64,000 bases of DNA from Leeia speluncae (lineage in GTDB: Bacteria > Pseudomonadota > Gammaproteobacteria > Burkholderiales > Leeiaceae): NCBI RefSeq assembly GCF_020564625.1, contig NZ_JAJBZT010000013.1, forward strand, positions 1-64,000, given 5' to 3'. The notes under the pieces are model-generated. The model was not told the origin of the DNA. It saw nothing but the letters and a program-made list of their open reading frames with translations, and searched no databases. Within the stretch, counting starts at the first letter, position 1; the number at the start of each line of letters is the position of its first letter. The translations under genes were made by a program, and so were the position numbers. Shown here one piece after another: positions 1 to 8,626 of the stretch.

Positions 1-20
1 AGTTCATCAAAGTAGGAATA

Positions 21-1334
21 GTGGTGCAAATACAATCGGGGAAGCCTGTGTCAGCCAACGATACGCAATTTTTTTTTCAGCGATCTTTAACTGATGCAGA
101 TCCCCTGATTGCCTCTCTGTTATCTCAAGAGTCTTCTCGGCAATTAGATCAAATTGGTTTAATTGCATCTGAAAATTTAGTTTCGCAAGCCGTTATAGAG
201 GCTCAATCGTCGATCGTCGCCAATAAGTATGCTGAGGGGTATCCCGGTAAGCGTTATTACGCGGGTTGTCGTTTTGCCGATGAATTAGAAGAAATCGCGA
301 TTGCTCGTGCCAATGCATTATTTGGTAGCCAATTTGCGAATGTACAACCTCATTCGGGCGCTCAGGCAAATAGTGCTGTCATGCTCGCCTTGTTGCAGCC
401 GGGTGATACGGTGCTTGGCATGTCGCTTAATGCTGGTGGGCACTTGACCCATGGTGCAAGGGTGACGCTTTCTGGAAAATGGTTTCATGCGGTGCATTAC
501 GGTGTACGAACCGATACGTGCGAAATTGATTACGAAGAAGTTGCTAAGCTTGCTTTTGAGCATCGCCCACGGTTAATCATTGCAGGCTCCTCTGCGTACC
601 CTAGAAAAATTGATTGGGCGAAGTTTAGAGAGATTGCCGATGCGGTCGGCGCCTATCTAATGGTCGATATGGCGCATATTGCTGGGTTAGTAGCTGCTGG
701 ATTGCACGAAAGCCCGCTGCCTCATGCGCATATTGTCACCTCAGCCTCGCATCAAACCTTGAGAGGGCCAAGGGGCGGCTTTATTCTTTCTAACGAAGAA
801 GAAATTGCGCGTCAAATTAATGCTGCCGTCTTCCCTGGGATTCAAGGCGGGCCGATGATGCATGTGATTGCAGGTAAGGCCGTGGCGTTTGCAGAAGCTG
901 CGACGCCAGCCTTTAAGGCATATGCAGAAGCAGTATTAGAAAATGCACGCGCAATGGGGGAAGTGCTACAAGAGGGTGGAGTCGATTTAGTCACAAAGGG
1001 AACAGATAACCACCTGCTACTAGTTGATTTACGACCGAAAGGCTTGTGGGGCAATGAAGCGGAAGTTGCCCTTGAGCGCGTCGGTATTACTTGCAATAAA
1101 AATGGTATCCCATTTGATACCGCCCCGCCAAAAATCGCCTCTGGTATCCGTTTAGGCACCCCGATGGGGACTAGCCGTGGATTTGGGGTAAGAGAATTTC
1201 AACGTATCGGCGAATTAGTGCTTGCAGTCTTGGCAGGTCTACAAATTGATTCCCGAGGTCACACAGACACGGAAAGACGTGTCCGCGATGAAGTCGCTGC
1301 ACTTTGTCGTCGTTTTCCAATGTATACGTCGTAA
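21..1334 (+). CDS. glyA: Serine hydroxymethyltransferase-like protein with Lys-to-Gln at the PLP site
   Basis: A full-length SHMT-fold protein of 437 aa. SHMT normally interconverts serine and glycine with tetrahydrofolate, and in betaine catabolism it would use the glycine and C1 units released from sarcosine. Substrate and cofactor residues are conserved: IASEN near 48-52, [12 protein letters not shown] at 69-80, THG at 143-145, VDMAH at 215-219 and IRLGTP near the C-terminus. The PLP-lysine motif, usually TTTTHKTL, reads TSASHQTL, so the Schiff-base lysine is Gln245 (codon CAA at 753-755). Full SHMT turnover is therefore doubtful. The start may be GTG 21 or GTG 24; the AGGA at 14-17 fits GTG 24 better. 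It heads the betaine cluster, followed by the M19-like gene. The fold is certain, the activity is not. Confidence 0.85.
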   Translation: MVQIQSGKPVSANDTQFFFQRSLTDADPLIASLLSQESSRQLDQIGLIASENLVSQAVIEAQSSIVANKYAEGYPGKRYYAGCRFADELEEIAIARANALFGSQFANVQPHSGAQANSAVMLALLQPGDTVLGMSLNAGGHLTHGARVTLSGKWFHAVHYGVRTDTCEIDYEEVAKLAFEHRPRLIIAGSSAYPRKIDWAKFREIADAVGAYLMVDMAHIAGLVAAGLHESPLPHAHIVTSASHQTLRGPRGGFILSNEEEIARQINAAVFPGIQGGPMMHVIAGKAVAFAEAATPAFKAYAEAVLENARAMGEVLQEGGVDLVTKGTDNHLLLVDLRPKGLWGNEAEVALERVGITCNKNGIPFDTAPPKIASGIRLGTPMGTSRGFGVREFQRIGELVLAVLAGLQIDSRGHTDTERRVRDEVAALCRRFPMYTS

Positions 1335-1463
1335 TAACTGTTTTTCATGTCGTTAGAACGATGGTAGCTAAGTGCGTTTTCCCTGACATTAACGTCAACG
1401 TTTTCACGAAATACAGCCGTCACAAAAGCTAGGCAGAGACGGTACTGTTCAGGAGATAAATGC

Positions 1464-2435
1464 ATGTCTAACGTGTTTGAAAGCAGTATTGTTATTGATG
1501 GTCTAATCATTGCTAAATGGGGCCGTGATGTCTTTGAAGACATGCGTAAAGGTGGCCTGACCGCTGCAAACTGTACTGTATCTGTTTGGGAAGGTTTTCA
1601 AGGCACTGTCGATAATATCGCTAAGATGAAAAAAATGGTCGCTGAAAATGCTGACCTATTAACCTTGGTACGTAGCACTGATGACATCTTAGAATCTAAA
1701 GCCAACAACAAAACTGGCGTGATTCTAGGCTTCCAAAATGCACATGCCTTCGAAGATAACATTGGTTATATCGAAGCATTCTGGGATATGGGTGTACGTG
1801 TTGTTCAGCTTTGCTACAACACACAGAACTTAGTTGGTACAGGCTGTTACGAGCGTGACGGTGGTCTATCTGGTTTTGGCCGCGAAGTGATCGCTGAAAT
1901 GAACCGCTTAGGCATGATGGTTGACCTATCTCACGTTGGAAGCAAAACGTCTGAAGAAGCGATTCTAGAATCTAAAAAGCCAGTGTGTTATTCACACTGT
2001 GCACCTCTCGGTTTGAAAGAGCACCCACGCAATAAGAGCGATGAAGAACTGAAATTCATTGCTGATCATGGTGGTTTTATTGGTGTCACCATGTTCCCTC
2101 CTTTCTTAAAACGCGGCATTGAAGCAACCGTTGATGATTATGTAGAGGCAATGGACTACATCATCAATATTGTTGGTGAAGACTGTGTTGGCTTTGGTAC
2201 TGACTTTACACAAGGCTACGACAAAGGCTTCTTTGACTGGTTGACTCACGATAAAGGCCGCTACCGTCGTTTGACTAGTTTTGGTCGCATCAAAAACCCA
2301 GAAGGGATTGAGACTATTGGTGAAACGCCTAACCTAGCGGAAGCGATGAAACGCGCTGGCTGGAACGAACGCAAAATTCAGAAGGTACTTGGCGAAAACT
2401 GGCTTCGTACTTTCAAGGATGTCTGGGGAAGTTAA
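1464..2435 (+). CDS. Peptidase M19 (membrane dipeptidase)-like protein of the betaine cluster
   Basis: This 323-aa protein has the renal-dipeptidase TIM-barrel fold (PF01244) but no signal peptide, so it should be cytoplasmic. It closely resembles, from memory, the PA5396-type protein that accompanies dgcAB in Pseudomonas. Of the family's zinc ligands, the two histidines are present (LSHV at 155-158, SHC at 177-179) and so is the catalytic Asp (GTDF, D247). The N-terminal HxD is absent: the DGHND motif is DGLII at 12-16. The bridging Glu is Gln91 (GFQNAH). A standard binuclear zinc dipeptidase is therefore unlikely. AGGAGA precedes the ATG, and a terminator follows the gene. Its role in betaine or dimethylglycine use is inferred from context only. 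Confidence 0.85.
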   Translation: MSNVFESSIVIDGLIIAKWGRDVFEDMRKGGLTAANCTVSVWEGFQGTVDNIAKMKKMVAENADLLTLVRSTDDILESKANNKTGVILGFQNAHAFEDNIGYIEAFWDMGVRVVQLCYNTQNLVGTGCYERDGGLSGFGREVIAEMNRLGMMVDLSHVGSKTSEEAILESKKPVCYSHCAPLGLKEHPRNKSDEELKFIADHGGFIGVTMFPPFLKRGIEATVDDYVEAMDYIINIVGEDCVGFGTDFTQGYDKGFFDWLTHDKGRYRRLTSFGRIKNPEGIETIGETPNLAEAMKRAGWNERKIQKVLGENWLRTFKDVWGS

Positions 2436-2450
2436 TTCATCCCTTGCTTT

Positions 2451-2478
2451 TCGCCCCCTCCCTGGGGGCGATTTTTTT
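2451..2478 (+). terminator. Rho-independent terminator after the M19-like gene
   Basis: The 7-bp arms TCGCCCC (2451-2457) and GGGGCGA (2465-2471) are followed directly by a run of T. This ends the glyA-like/M19-like transcript before the separately transcribed binding-protein gene. Confidence 0.85.
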
Positions 2479-2682
2479 GCACGTTCGGTTCAATTGATGA
2501 ATAAGAACTGAATATGTAATAAAAAGTGGTCAATACGCTTGTAATTTCTGCAAATTGTCACTAAATTGTTGTTAAGGGTTGTTTTGATTTAATTGCTGTC
2601 CCCAGACTAAAAAGGCGCGTAGACGCTATCTTTTAATTAGTTGTAACCAAGCTTTGTAATCTTTAATCAGGAGTGAGTCAGG

Positions 2683-3537
2683 ATGAACAAAATGCGTAGG
2701 TTGTTGGGTTTGACTACAGTTGCGTTGGCTGTTTTAGGTGCTAACGCTGCTTTCGCAGCAGACAAACCAGAAATCAAAATCGGTTATGTTGAAGGTTGGG
2801 CAGATAGTGTTGCAACCACTAACGTAGCTGCAAACATCATTCAAACCAAACTAGGTTACCCAGTGAAACTAGTACCAGTTGCTGCTGGTATTATGTGGGG
2901 TGGTGTAGCTAAAGGTGATTTAGATGCTACCTTGTCTGCATGGTTGCCAGTTACCCACGAAGCTTACTACAAACAGTACAAAGACAAAGTGACTGTTGTT
3001 GGTACAAACTACGATGGCGCAAAAATTGGTTTGATCGTACCTGCTTACGTTACAGCAAAAACGATCGCTGATCTAGAAACACAAAAAGATGCATTCGGTA
3101 ACCGTATTGTTGGTATTGATGCCGGTGCTGGTGTGATGAAAACTACCGAGCAAGCAATCAAATCATACAACTTAAGCCTAAAACTAATGCCTAGTTCTGG
3201 CCCAGGTATGATGGCTGAATTGAGCCGTTCTGTAGCTGCTCAAAAAGCTGTTGCGGTGACGGGGTGGATTCCTCACTACATGTTTGCTAAGTTCAAGCTA
3301 AAATTCTTGGAAGATCCGAAAAAAGTATATGGTGATGATGAACACGTTGATAGCGTGATCAACCCATCACTAGAAAAGAAAGCACCTGATGTGGTTGCAT
3401 TCTTGAAGAAATTCCAGTGGAAAGGCCCAGAAATTGGTGGTGTGATGTTGGCTGTTGAGAACGGTGAAAAGCCAGCACCTGCTGCTGAAAAATGGGTGAA
3501 AGATCACCAAGCACGTGTTGGTGAGTGGTTGAAATAA
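2683..3537 (+). CDS. Glycine betaine-type ABC transporter substrate-binding protein (OpuAC family)
   Basis: A periplasmic solute-binding protein of 284 aa. The N-terminus is a typical Sec signal peptide with a probable AFA-A cleavage near residue 25. The mature protein is an OpuAC-type domain (PF04069) with the family motifs GYVEGWADSVA near 34-44, LSAWLPVTH near 85-93 and, near 185, a conserved GWIPHY. The aromatic residues are those expected to cage a quaternary ammonium headgroup. No permease or ATPase is adjacent, so it is an orphan that probably serves the ATPase/permease pair at 15,256-17,299. Its own promoter region (2479-2682) and terminator make it a single-gene unit. The ligand could be betaine, carnitine or a related compound. 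Confidence 0.9.
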   Translation: MNKMRRLLGLTTVALAVLGANAAFAADKPEIKIGYVEGWADSVATTNVAANIIQTKLGYPVKLVPVAAGIMWGGVAKGDLDATLSAWLPVTHEAYYKQYKDKVTVVGTNYDGAKIGLIVPAYVTAKTIADLETQKDAFGNRIVGIDAGAGVMKTTEQAIKSYNLSLKLMPSSGPGMMAELSRSVAAQKAVAVTGWIPHYMFAKFKLKFLEDPKKVYGDDEHVDSVINPSLEKKAPDVVAFLKKFQWKGPEIGGVMLAVENGEKPAPAAEKWVKDHQARVGEWLK

Positions 3538-3580
3538 TTGAATCTGTGCTAGTGATTTAATGGCTAGCCAAATTCATGAA

Positions 3581-3610
3581 AAAACCGCTAGTGAAAACTA
3601 GCGGTTTTTT
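3581..3610 (+). terminator. Rho-independent terminator after the OpuAC-type gene
   Basis: AAAACCGCTAG (3581-3591) pairs with CTAGCGG (3598-3604) across a short A-rich loop and is followed by seven T. The A-rich left side makes it potentially bidirectional, which suits the convergent gene on the other strand. Confidence 0.9.
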
Positions 3611-3686
3611 TATTGGTAATTGATATTGTTTGTATTGCACCTAATTATAATGAGCCTGTTTACCCATTTATTGAGTGCATTTTTAT

Positions 3687-5714
3687 TTAATGCATAGCAG
3701 TATCTATGTCCGCATCTTGTTGTTGTTTGGCAATCAACTCTGTGAATTGATCTGCAGGCATTGGCGCATAAAATAAGTAGCCTTGACCTAATTTACAGCC
3801 CATATTGATTAACTCTTGTCGTTGGGGTTCAGTTTCAATGCCTTCCGCTACTACTTCCATGTCTAGCGTATGCGCCAAAGAAATAATGGCGGCAATGATC
3901 TTCTTCGCATTGGCATCCTTCAGCATATTGCTAACAAAAGCACGATCAATTTTTAGTCGGTTGACTGGAAAAGTCTGTAAGTGCGCGAGGCAAGAGTAGC
4001 CGGTGCCAAAATCATCAATCGCCACTTTGATGCCACTATTTCTAAGCAGTTGTAACGCGTCTGATGCATGCTCGGGGTCTTTCATTAGCATGCTCTCTGT
4101 AATTTCAAGCGAGACCATGGATGGGTCTAATTCACTATTTTTAATGATCTGAATGATATCGTGTGCTAAAGACGTTTGTTCAAAGTCAACCGCTGATACG
4201 TTCACAGAAACAGCTATTGCCTTACCATCTTGTGCCCAGAATTGCGCATGACTAAATGCCATGCGCCGTGTCCACTGGTCTAAATCTCGGATAAGACCAT
4301 TATTTTCAGCAACAGGAATAAAGCGATCGGGAGGGACTTGGCCAAGTTTACTGTTGTTCCAACGGAGCAATGCTTCAGCGGCAACAATTTTTTGAGATTC
4401 CAATTCAACAATAGGTTGATAGTGTACTTTGCATTCGGACTTGGCTAATGCGTGTCTAAGTTGATTATCAATTTCTAATTTGTCTTTTATTTCAGGGCTA
4501 ATTTCTGAGTTGTAAAAGTTGAATTTTCCACGTCCTGCTTGCTTAGCCTGCATTAGTGCAATGTCTGCATTTTTTAGTAGATCTCTACCATTGTCTGCAT
4601 CGATAGGGTAAGTGGCAATACCTAGTGAAGCAGTCAACTTGAGGGTTTGTCCTGCTTCACGGATCGGTTTTACAACGGCGGCAGTAATACGTTCTAGTAG
4701 CACTGGCATCACATGAGGCGAGTTAGGGTCTTCAGATACAATGGCAAATTCGTCGCCACCAATTCTAGCAACAGTGCGATGTGATTCAAGATGGTCGGTT
4801 AAACGAGCGGCAATAGTAGATAGTACTTGATCGCCGACTTCATGGCCAAGTACATCGTTGATGGTTTTGAAACCATCCAACCCTATAATCACTAAGTTGA
4901 CTTGTTGCTGATGCTTGTCTGCTCTGGAAATGGCTTGGTTAAGCCGATCTTCAAAAAGTCGCCGATTTGGGAGTTCAGTCAATGTGTCGTAATGCAATAA
5001 GTGTTGAATACGGTTTTGATATTCAGAACGCTGTCTTGCATCGCGAATCACTACCGCAATTTTGTCATTGTTAGGTGCTGGTAGTGGATTCAGTGAAATT
5101 TCAACTGCAACTAAATGACCGTCTTTAGCGATGACTTCCAGGATGGGTCGATGGCCCATTCCTTTGGCGATGGGGTTGTTCATGAATTGCTGCGCTAAGT
5201 GGCGATGACTAGCATGCATTTTTTCTGGTAGAAATAAATCAACGGACTGACCTTGTAATTCTTCTGGCTGATAGCCAAGGATATCGGCGGCAGCATCATT
5301 GGCTAACACAATTTCTAATGATTTATTGACTAATAAAATGCAATCGGGTGTTGCACCAAATACCAACTGATATTGATTGTTAGATTGTTGTAAACCCAAA
5401 ATAATCTTATTTAGTTTTTCTAATTCGTCTTGCGCTAATAAGTTAGTTTCTAAAATGGCAGGAGATAGCCTTGGGTGAACGTTCGTAAAGGCATCTATAA
5501 TAGAGCCAATCGAATCCCGCATTTTTTTATCTAATAAATGGACGCCATAAAAAGATAAAAAGGCACCTAATGCCATTAATGGGATATAAGCGGTAATAGA
5601 TGTAGAATCAATAATCACCATGGAGATAGCTGCAAATATTGCGGCTAAACCCAGTGTCAGTATTGTGTACGGTACGCATTTGTTCAGGCAATCTCTGAAA
5701 GATTTAATTAACAA
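3687..5714 (-). CDS. Membrane PAS-GGDEF-EAL cyclic-di-GMP protein
   Basis: A 675-aa signalling protein. Two hydrophobic segments (about 15-35 and 40-60) are followed by a coiled linker, a PAS domain (about 112-228), a GGDEF domain with an intact GGDEF at 319-323, and an EAL domain with EAL at 447-449. The downstream EAL catalytic motifs are intact (NVS, EITES, DDFGTGYS, KIDRAF, AEGIE, QGYLF). Both diguanylate cyclase and phosphodiesterase activity are possible; no RxxD inhibitory site is seen five residues before GGDEF. The start is a TTG preceded by GGAG with 8-nt spacing. It sits within the betaine island, facing the OpuAC-type gene. A link between c-di-GMP and betaine use is speculative. 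Confidence 0.92.
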   Translation of the reverse strand: MLIKSFRDCLNKCVPYTILTLGLAAIFAAISMVIIDSTSITAYIPLMALGAFLSFYGVHLLDKKMRDSIGSIIDAFTNVHPRLSPAILETNLLAQDELEKLNKIILGLQQSNNQYQLVFGATPDCILLVNKSLEIVLANDAAADILGYQPEELQGQSVDLFLPEKMHASHRHLAQQFMNNPIAKGMGHRPILEVIAKDGHLVAVEISLNPLPAPNNDKIAVVIRDARQRSEYQNRIQHLLHYDTLTELPNRRLFEDRLNQAISRADKHQQQVNLVIIGLDGFKTINDVLGHEVGDQVLSTIAARLTDHLESHRTVARIGGDEFAIVSEDPNSPHVMPVLLERITAAVVKPIREAGQTLKLTASLGIATYPIDADNGRDLLKNADIALMQAKQAGRGKFNFYNSEISPEIKDKLEIDNQLRHALAKSECKVHYQPIVELESQKIVAAEALLRWNNSKLGQVPPDRFIPVAENNGLIRDLDQWTRRMAFSHAQFWAQDGKAIAVSVNVSAVDFEQTSLAHDIIQIIKNSELDPSMVSLEITESMLMKDPEHASDALQLLRNSGIKVAIDDFGTGYSCLAHLQTFPVNRLKIDRAFVSNMLKDANAKKIIAAIISLAHTLDMEVVAEGIETEPQRQELINMGCKLGQGYLFYAPMPADQFTELIAKQQQDADIDTAMH

Positions 5715-6019
5715 CGCAAAATCTCCATCAATTAAATTGGAGTTGGGGGTAAGTCCCTATTATTACGTTAATGCTTGTTATGAGAAGGGTGGAGGGATGG
5801 TTTTTGGTCAAACCCTCGATAAATTTTTCATACTGTATACATTTTTCCCTATTTCTCTTTGCTTCTCCTTGTCGTCAAAAATGAAGAATGGTCGTCAAGC
5901 GGCAAAAATCTGTCGCCAAAGCGGTATAGTGACTTCGACTTGTCCGGCAACATGGCACGCATCTAACAAAGTTTCTTTTTGTGATTTGAATTTGTTTGCG
6001 ACAGCCAGGAGAGCAAGTC
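5715..6019. other. Intergenic region between divergent genes, with a direct-repeat candidate operator
   Basis: About 305 bp separate the TTG start of the GGDEF/EAL gene from the V4R-type gene. It must hold both promoters. The only clear structure is a pair of related sequences, GTCGTCAAGCGG (5891-5902) and GTCGCCAAAGCGG (5912-5924), described separately. No convincing small gene was found. Confidence 0.6.
5890..5925 (+). promoter_or_regulatory. Candidate activator site (direct repeat) upstream of the dgcAB operon
   Basis: Two similar 12-13-bp units, GTCGTCAAGCGG and GTCGCCAAAGCGG, begin 21 bp apart, about two helical turns and on the same face. They lie roughly 95-130 bp upstream of the first gene of the operon. 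An AraC-type activator such as GbdR, encoded at 17,655, binds sites of this kind, so it is the natural candidate. The assignment is inference; the repeat itself is visible. Confidence 0.4.
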
Positions 6020-6553
6020 ATGCAGCCACAATTACCAATTGATGTAGATTCAGAAACAGGCGTTTGGTCCACGAACGGTTTGCCAATGCTCTACGTGCCA
6101 CGTCACTTTTTCGTCAATAACCATCGCGCAGTAGAAACCGTGATGGGACAAGATGAATACGCACAGATTTTATACGATGCTGGTTATCGCTCTGCTTATT
6201 TCTGGTGTGAAAGCGAAGCAAAAACACATGGCCTAGAAGGCATGGCTGTATTTGAGCATTATTTGTTACGTCTATCTCAACGCGGTTGGGGTCTATTCTC
6301 TTTTATTAGCGCAAATGCTGAAACTGGCGATGCGCAAATTCGCTTGGACCATTCTGCATTTGTATTAGCGCAAGGCACAGCTGGTATTCCTAAGGTGCCA
6401 GAAAAAGCCTGTTATATGTTTGCAGGTTGGTTTGCAGGTGCGATGGACTGGGTGGGTGAGCACACTGGTCAATCTTACAAAACGGTGAGTGCCGAAACCC
6501 AATGTGCAGCAGAAGGTTTTGACTACTGCGTATTTACTGTTCAGCCGAAGTAA
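6020..6553 (+). CDS. V4R (4-vinyl reductase)-like protein, DUF5943 type
   Basis: A 177-aa cytoplasmic protein that I recognise as the counterpart of the PA5397-type protein found directly before dgcA in pseudomonads. Characteristic stretches are MLYVPRHFFVNNH near 23-35, GLEGMAVFEHYLLRLSQRGWG near 73-93 and CYMFAGWFAGAMDW near 134-147. V4R domains are small-ligand-binding modules; no catalytic motif is evident. The ATG at 6020 is preferred because AGGAGAG lies about 6 nt upstream; an in-frame TTG at 5996 lacks this. It starts the V4R-dgcA-dgcB-etfA-etfB-gbcA-gbcB operon, 11 nt before dgcA. Its role is unknown; by position it belongs with dimethylglycine demethylation. Confidence 0.82.
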   Translation: MQPQLPIDVDSETGVWSTNGLPMLYVPRHFFVNNHRAVETVMGQDEYAQILYDAGYRSAYFWCESEAKTHGLEGMAVFEHYLLRLSQRGWGLFSFISANAETGDAQIRLDHSAFVLAQGTAGIPKVPEKACYMFAGWFAGAMDWVGEHTGQSYKTVSAETQCAAEGFDYCVFTVQPK

Positions 6554-6564
6554 TGAGGTAGGTC

Positions 6565-8625
6565 ATGCGTTATCCAAATCTTTTTGCACCGATCACACTC
6601 AATAAATTAACGATTCGTAACCGTGTTGTGAGTACAGCTCACGCCGAAGTATACGCAGAACCAGGTGGCTTACCTGGTGATCGCTATATTCGTTATTACG
6701 AAGAAAAAGCGAAAGGTGGTTTGGGTCTAGCCATTTGTGGTGGTTCTAGCCCTGTGTCTATCGATAGCCCGCAGAGCTGGTGGAAGTCTGTGAACTTATC
6801 GACAGATAAAATTATTGATCCACTGAATCGTTTGGCGGAAGCAATGCACCGCCACGGCGCAAAGATCATGATTCAGGCAACTCACATGGGCCGCCGCTCT
6901 AGCTACTATGGTGAACACTGGCCTCACCTAGTTAGCCCATCTGGCATCCGTGAACCGGTGCACCGCGGTAACGCAAAGACCATTGAAACAGAAGAAATTC
7001 ATCGCATTATTGCCGATTTTGCACAGGCTGCTCGCCGTGTAAAAGCCGCAGGTATGGATGGTATCGAAGTATCTGCAGCTCACCAGCATTTGATCGATCA
7101 ATTCTGGAGCCCGCGTACCAACTTCCGTAATGACGAATGGGGTGGTAGCTTAGAAAACCGCATGCGTTTTGGCTTGGAAGTACTGAAAGCGGTACGTGAA
7201 GAGGTTGGCGCAGACTTCTGCGTTGGCTTACGTATGTGTGGTGATGAATTCCATGAAGATGGTTTGTCACACGAAATGCTAAAAGAAATCGCACAAGCGA
7301 TGTCTGAAACCGGCCTGATCGACTATATCTCTGTTGTGGGTTCAGGTGCTGATACGCACAACACCTTAGCTAACTGTATGCCACCAATGGCATTGCCACC
7401 AGAGCCATTTGTGCATTTGGCTCACGGCATCAAAACAGTGTCTAAAGTGCCTGTAATGCATGCGCAAAGTATTCGTGACCCTAACCAAGCTGAGCGTATC
7501 TTGGCAAATGGTTGGGTGGATATGGTGGGGATGACCCGTGCGCATATTGCGGACCCATACTTGGTCACCAAAATTCGTGATGGCCGTGAAGATCAGATCA
7601 AACAGTGTGTGGGTGCAAACTACTGTATTGACCGTCAGTACCATGGTCAAGACGTATTGTGTATTCAAAACGCGGCTACTAGCCGTGAAGCAACCATGCC
7701 ACATCAGTTTGAAAAAGCACCTCAAAAACGCAAAGTGGTAGTGGTTGGTGCAGGCCCATCTGGCCTTGAGGCTGCTCGTGTTGCACGTGAGCGTGGTCAC
7801 GATGTGGTGTTGTTCGAGAAAAGCGATCAGGTTGGTGGCCAGATTAATTTGGCAGCTAAAGCACCTCAACGTGAACAGATGGCCGGTATTGTTCGCTGGT
7901 TCGATCTAGAAACGAAGCGCTTAGGTGTGGATCGTCGTTTCGGCGTGGCTGCGACTAAAGAAATGATTATGGCTGAACAGCCAGATATCGTTGTGCTAGC
8001 TACTGGTGGACGTCCATTCTCTGAGCAAGTGCCAGGCTGGGGTGTTGCTGAAGGTTTGGCTGTGACTAGCTGGGATATTCTGTCAGGCAAAGTGGCGCCT
8101 GCAGAAAACGTTCTTGTGTATGACTCAATGAGTACACACGCTGGTTTCGGTACGGCAGACTTTATTGCTAACCGCGGTAGCAAGGTTGAAATCGTTACAC
8201 CTGACGTCAAAGTGGGTGATGACACCGGTGGTACCACCTTCCCAATCTTCTATCGCCGTATGTACGCAAACGGCATCATTCCTACACCTAACTACTGGTT
8301 AGACAAAGTGTATGAAGAAGACGGTAAGAAAATTGCTGTGCTTCGTAATGAGTATACAGAGGCATTAGAAGAGCGCGCAGTGGATCAGGTCATCATTGAA
8401 AACGGTATTACACCGAATGATGAACTGTACTGGGAAATGAAAGATTCGTCTGTCAATAAAGGTCAGACGGATGTTCATGCCTTGTTCGCTTCTAAGCCAC
8501 AGCCATCTCTGCAAGAGCAGTTAGGTAACGGTAAGTTCCTATTGTTCCGTGTGGGTGATTGTATCTCTATGCACAATGTCCACGGTGCGATCTACGACGC
8601 GCTGAGGCTAGTGAAGGACTTCTAA
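6565..8625 (+). CDS. dgcA: Dimethylglycine demethylase subunit DgcA
   Basis: This 686-aa flavoprotein would oxidatively demethylate dimethylglycine to sarcosine. Residues 1-340 form an old-yellow-enzyme/trimethylamine-dehydrogenase-type FMN barrel. A cysteine-rich linker follows, then an FAD/NAD-type fold starting at VVVVGAGPSG (391-400). In trimethylamine dehydrogenase the linker carries four Cys for a 4Fe-4S cluster; here the positions read Cys348, Ala351, Cys354 and Cys366, so the second Cys is missing. The next gene, dgcB, is 1 nt away and carries several Fe-S motifs. Length and order match the Pseudomonas dgcAB pair. The assignment rests on family and context; electrons probably pass to DgcB and then the ETF pair. 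Confidence 0.92.
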   Translation: MRYPNLFAPITLNKLTIRNRVVSTAHAEVYAEPGGLPGDRYIRYYEEKAKGGLGLAICGGSSPVSIDSPQSWWKSVNLSTDKIIDPLNRLAEAMHRHGAKIMIQATHMGRRSSYYGEHWPHLVSPSGIREPVHRGNAKTIETEEIHRIIADFAQAARRVKAAGMDGIEVSAAHQHLIDQFWSPRTNFRNDEWGGSLENRMRFGLEVLKAVREEVGADFCVGLRMCGDEFHEDGLSHEMLKEIAQAMSETGLIDYISVVGSGADTHNTLANCMPPMALPPEPFVHLAHGIKTVSKVPVMHAQSIRDPNQAERILANGWVDMVGMTRAHIADPYLVTKIRDGREDQIKQCVGANYCIDRQYHGQDVLCIQNAATSREATMPHQFEKAPQKRKVVVVGAGPSGLEAARVARERGHDVVLFEKSDQVGGQINLAAKAPQREQMAGIVRWFDLETKRLGVDRRFGVAATKEMIMAEQPDIVVLATGGRPFSEQVPGWGVAEGLAVTSWDILSGKVAPAENVLVYDSMSTHAGFGTADFIANRGSKVEIVTPDVKVGDDTGGTTFPIFYRRMYANGIIPTPNYWLDKVYEEDGKKIAVLRNEYTEALEERAVDQVIIENGITPNDELYWEMKDSSVNKGQTDVHALFASKPQPSLQEQLGNGKFLLFRVGDCISMHNVHGAIYDALRLVKDF

Positions 8626-8626
8626 T

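Noticed and set aside
5620-6042. Reading frame of 140 codons before the V4R-type gene
   Set aside because: It overlaps the GGDEF/EAL start and the promoter region and shows no family features.
7366-7869. Minus-strand reading frame of over 160 codons inside dgcA
   Set aside because: Antisense shadow rich in His/Cys/Trp without recognisable motifs; dgcA is certain.
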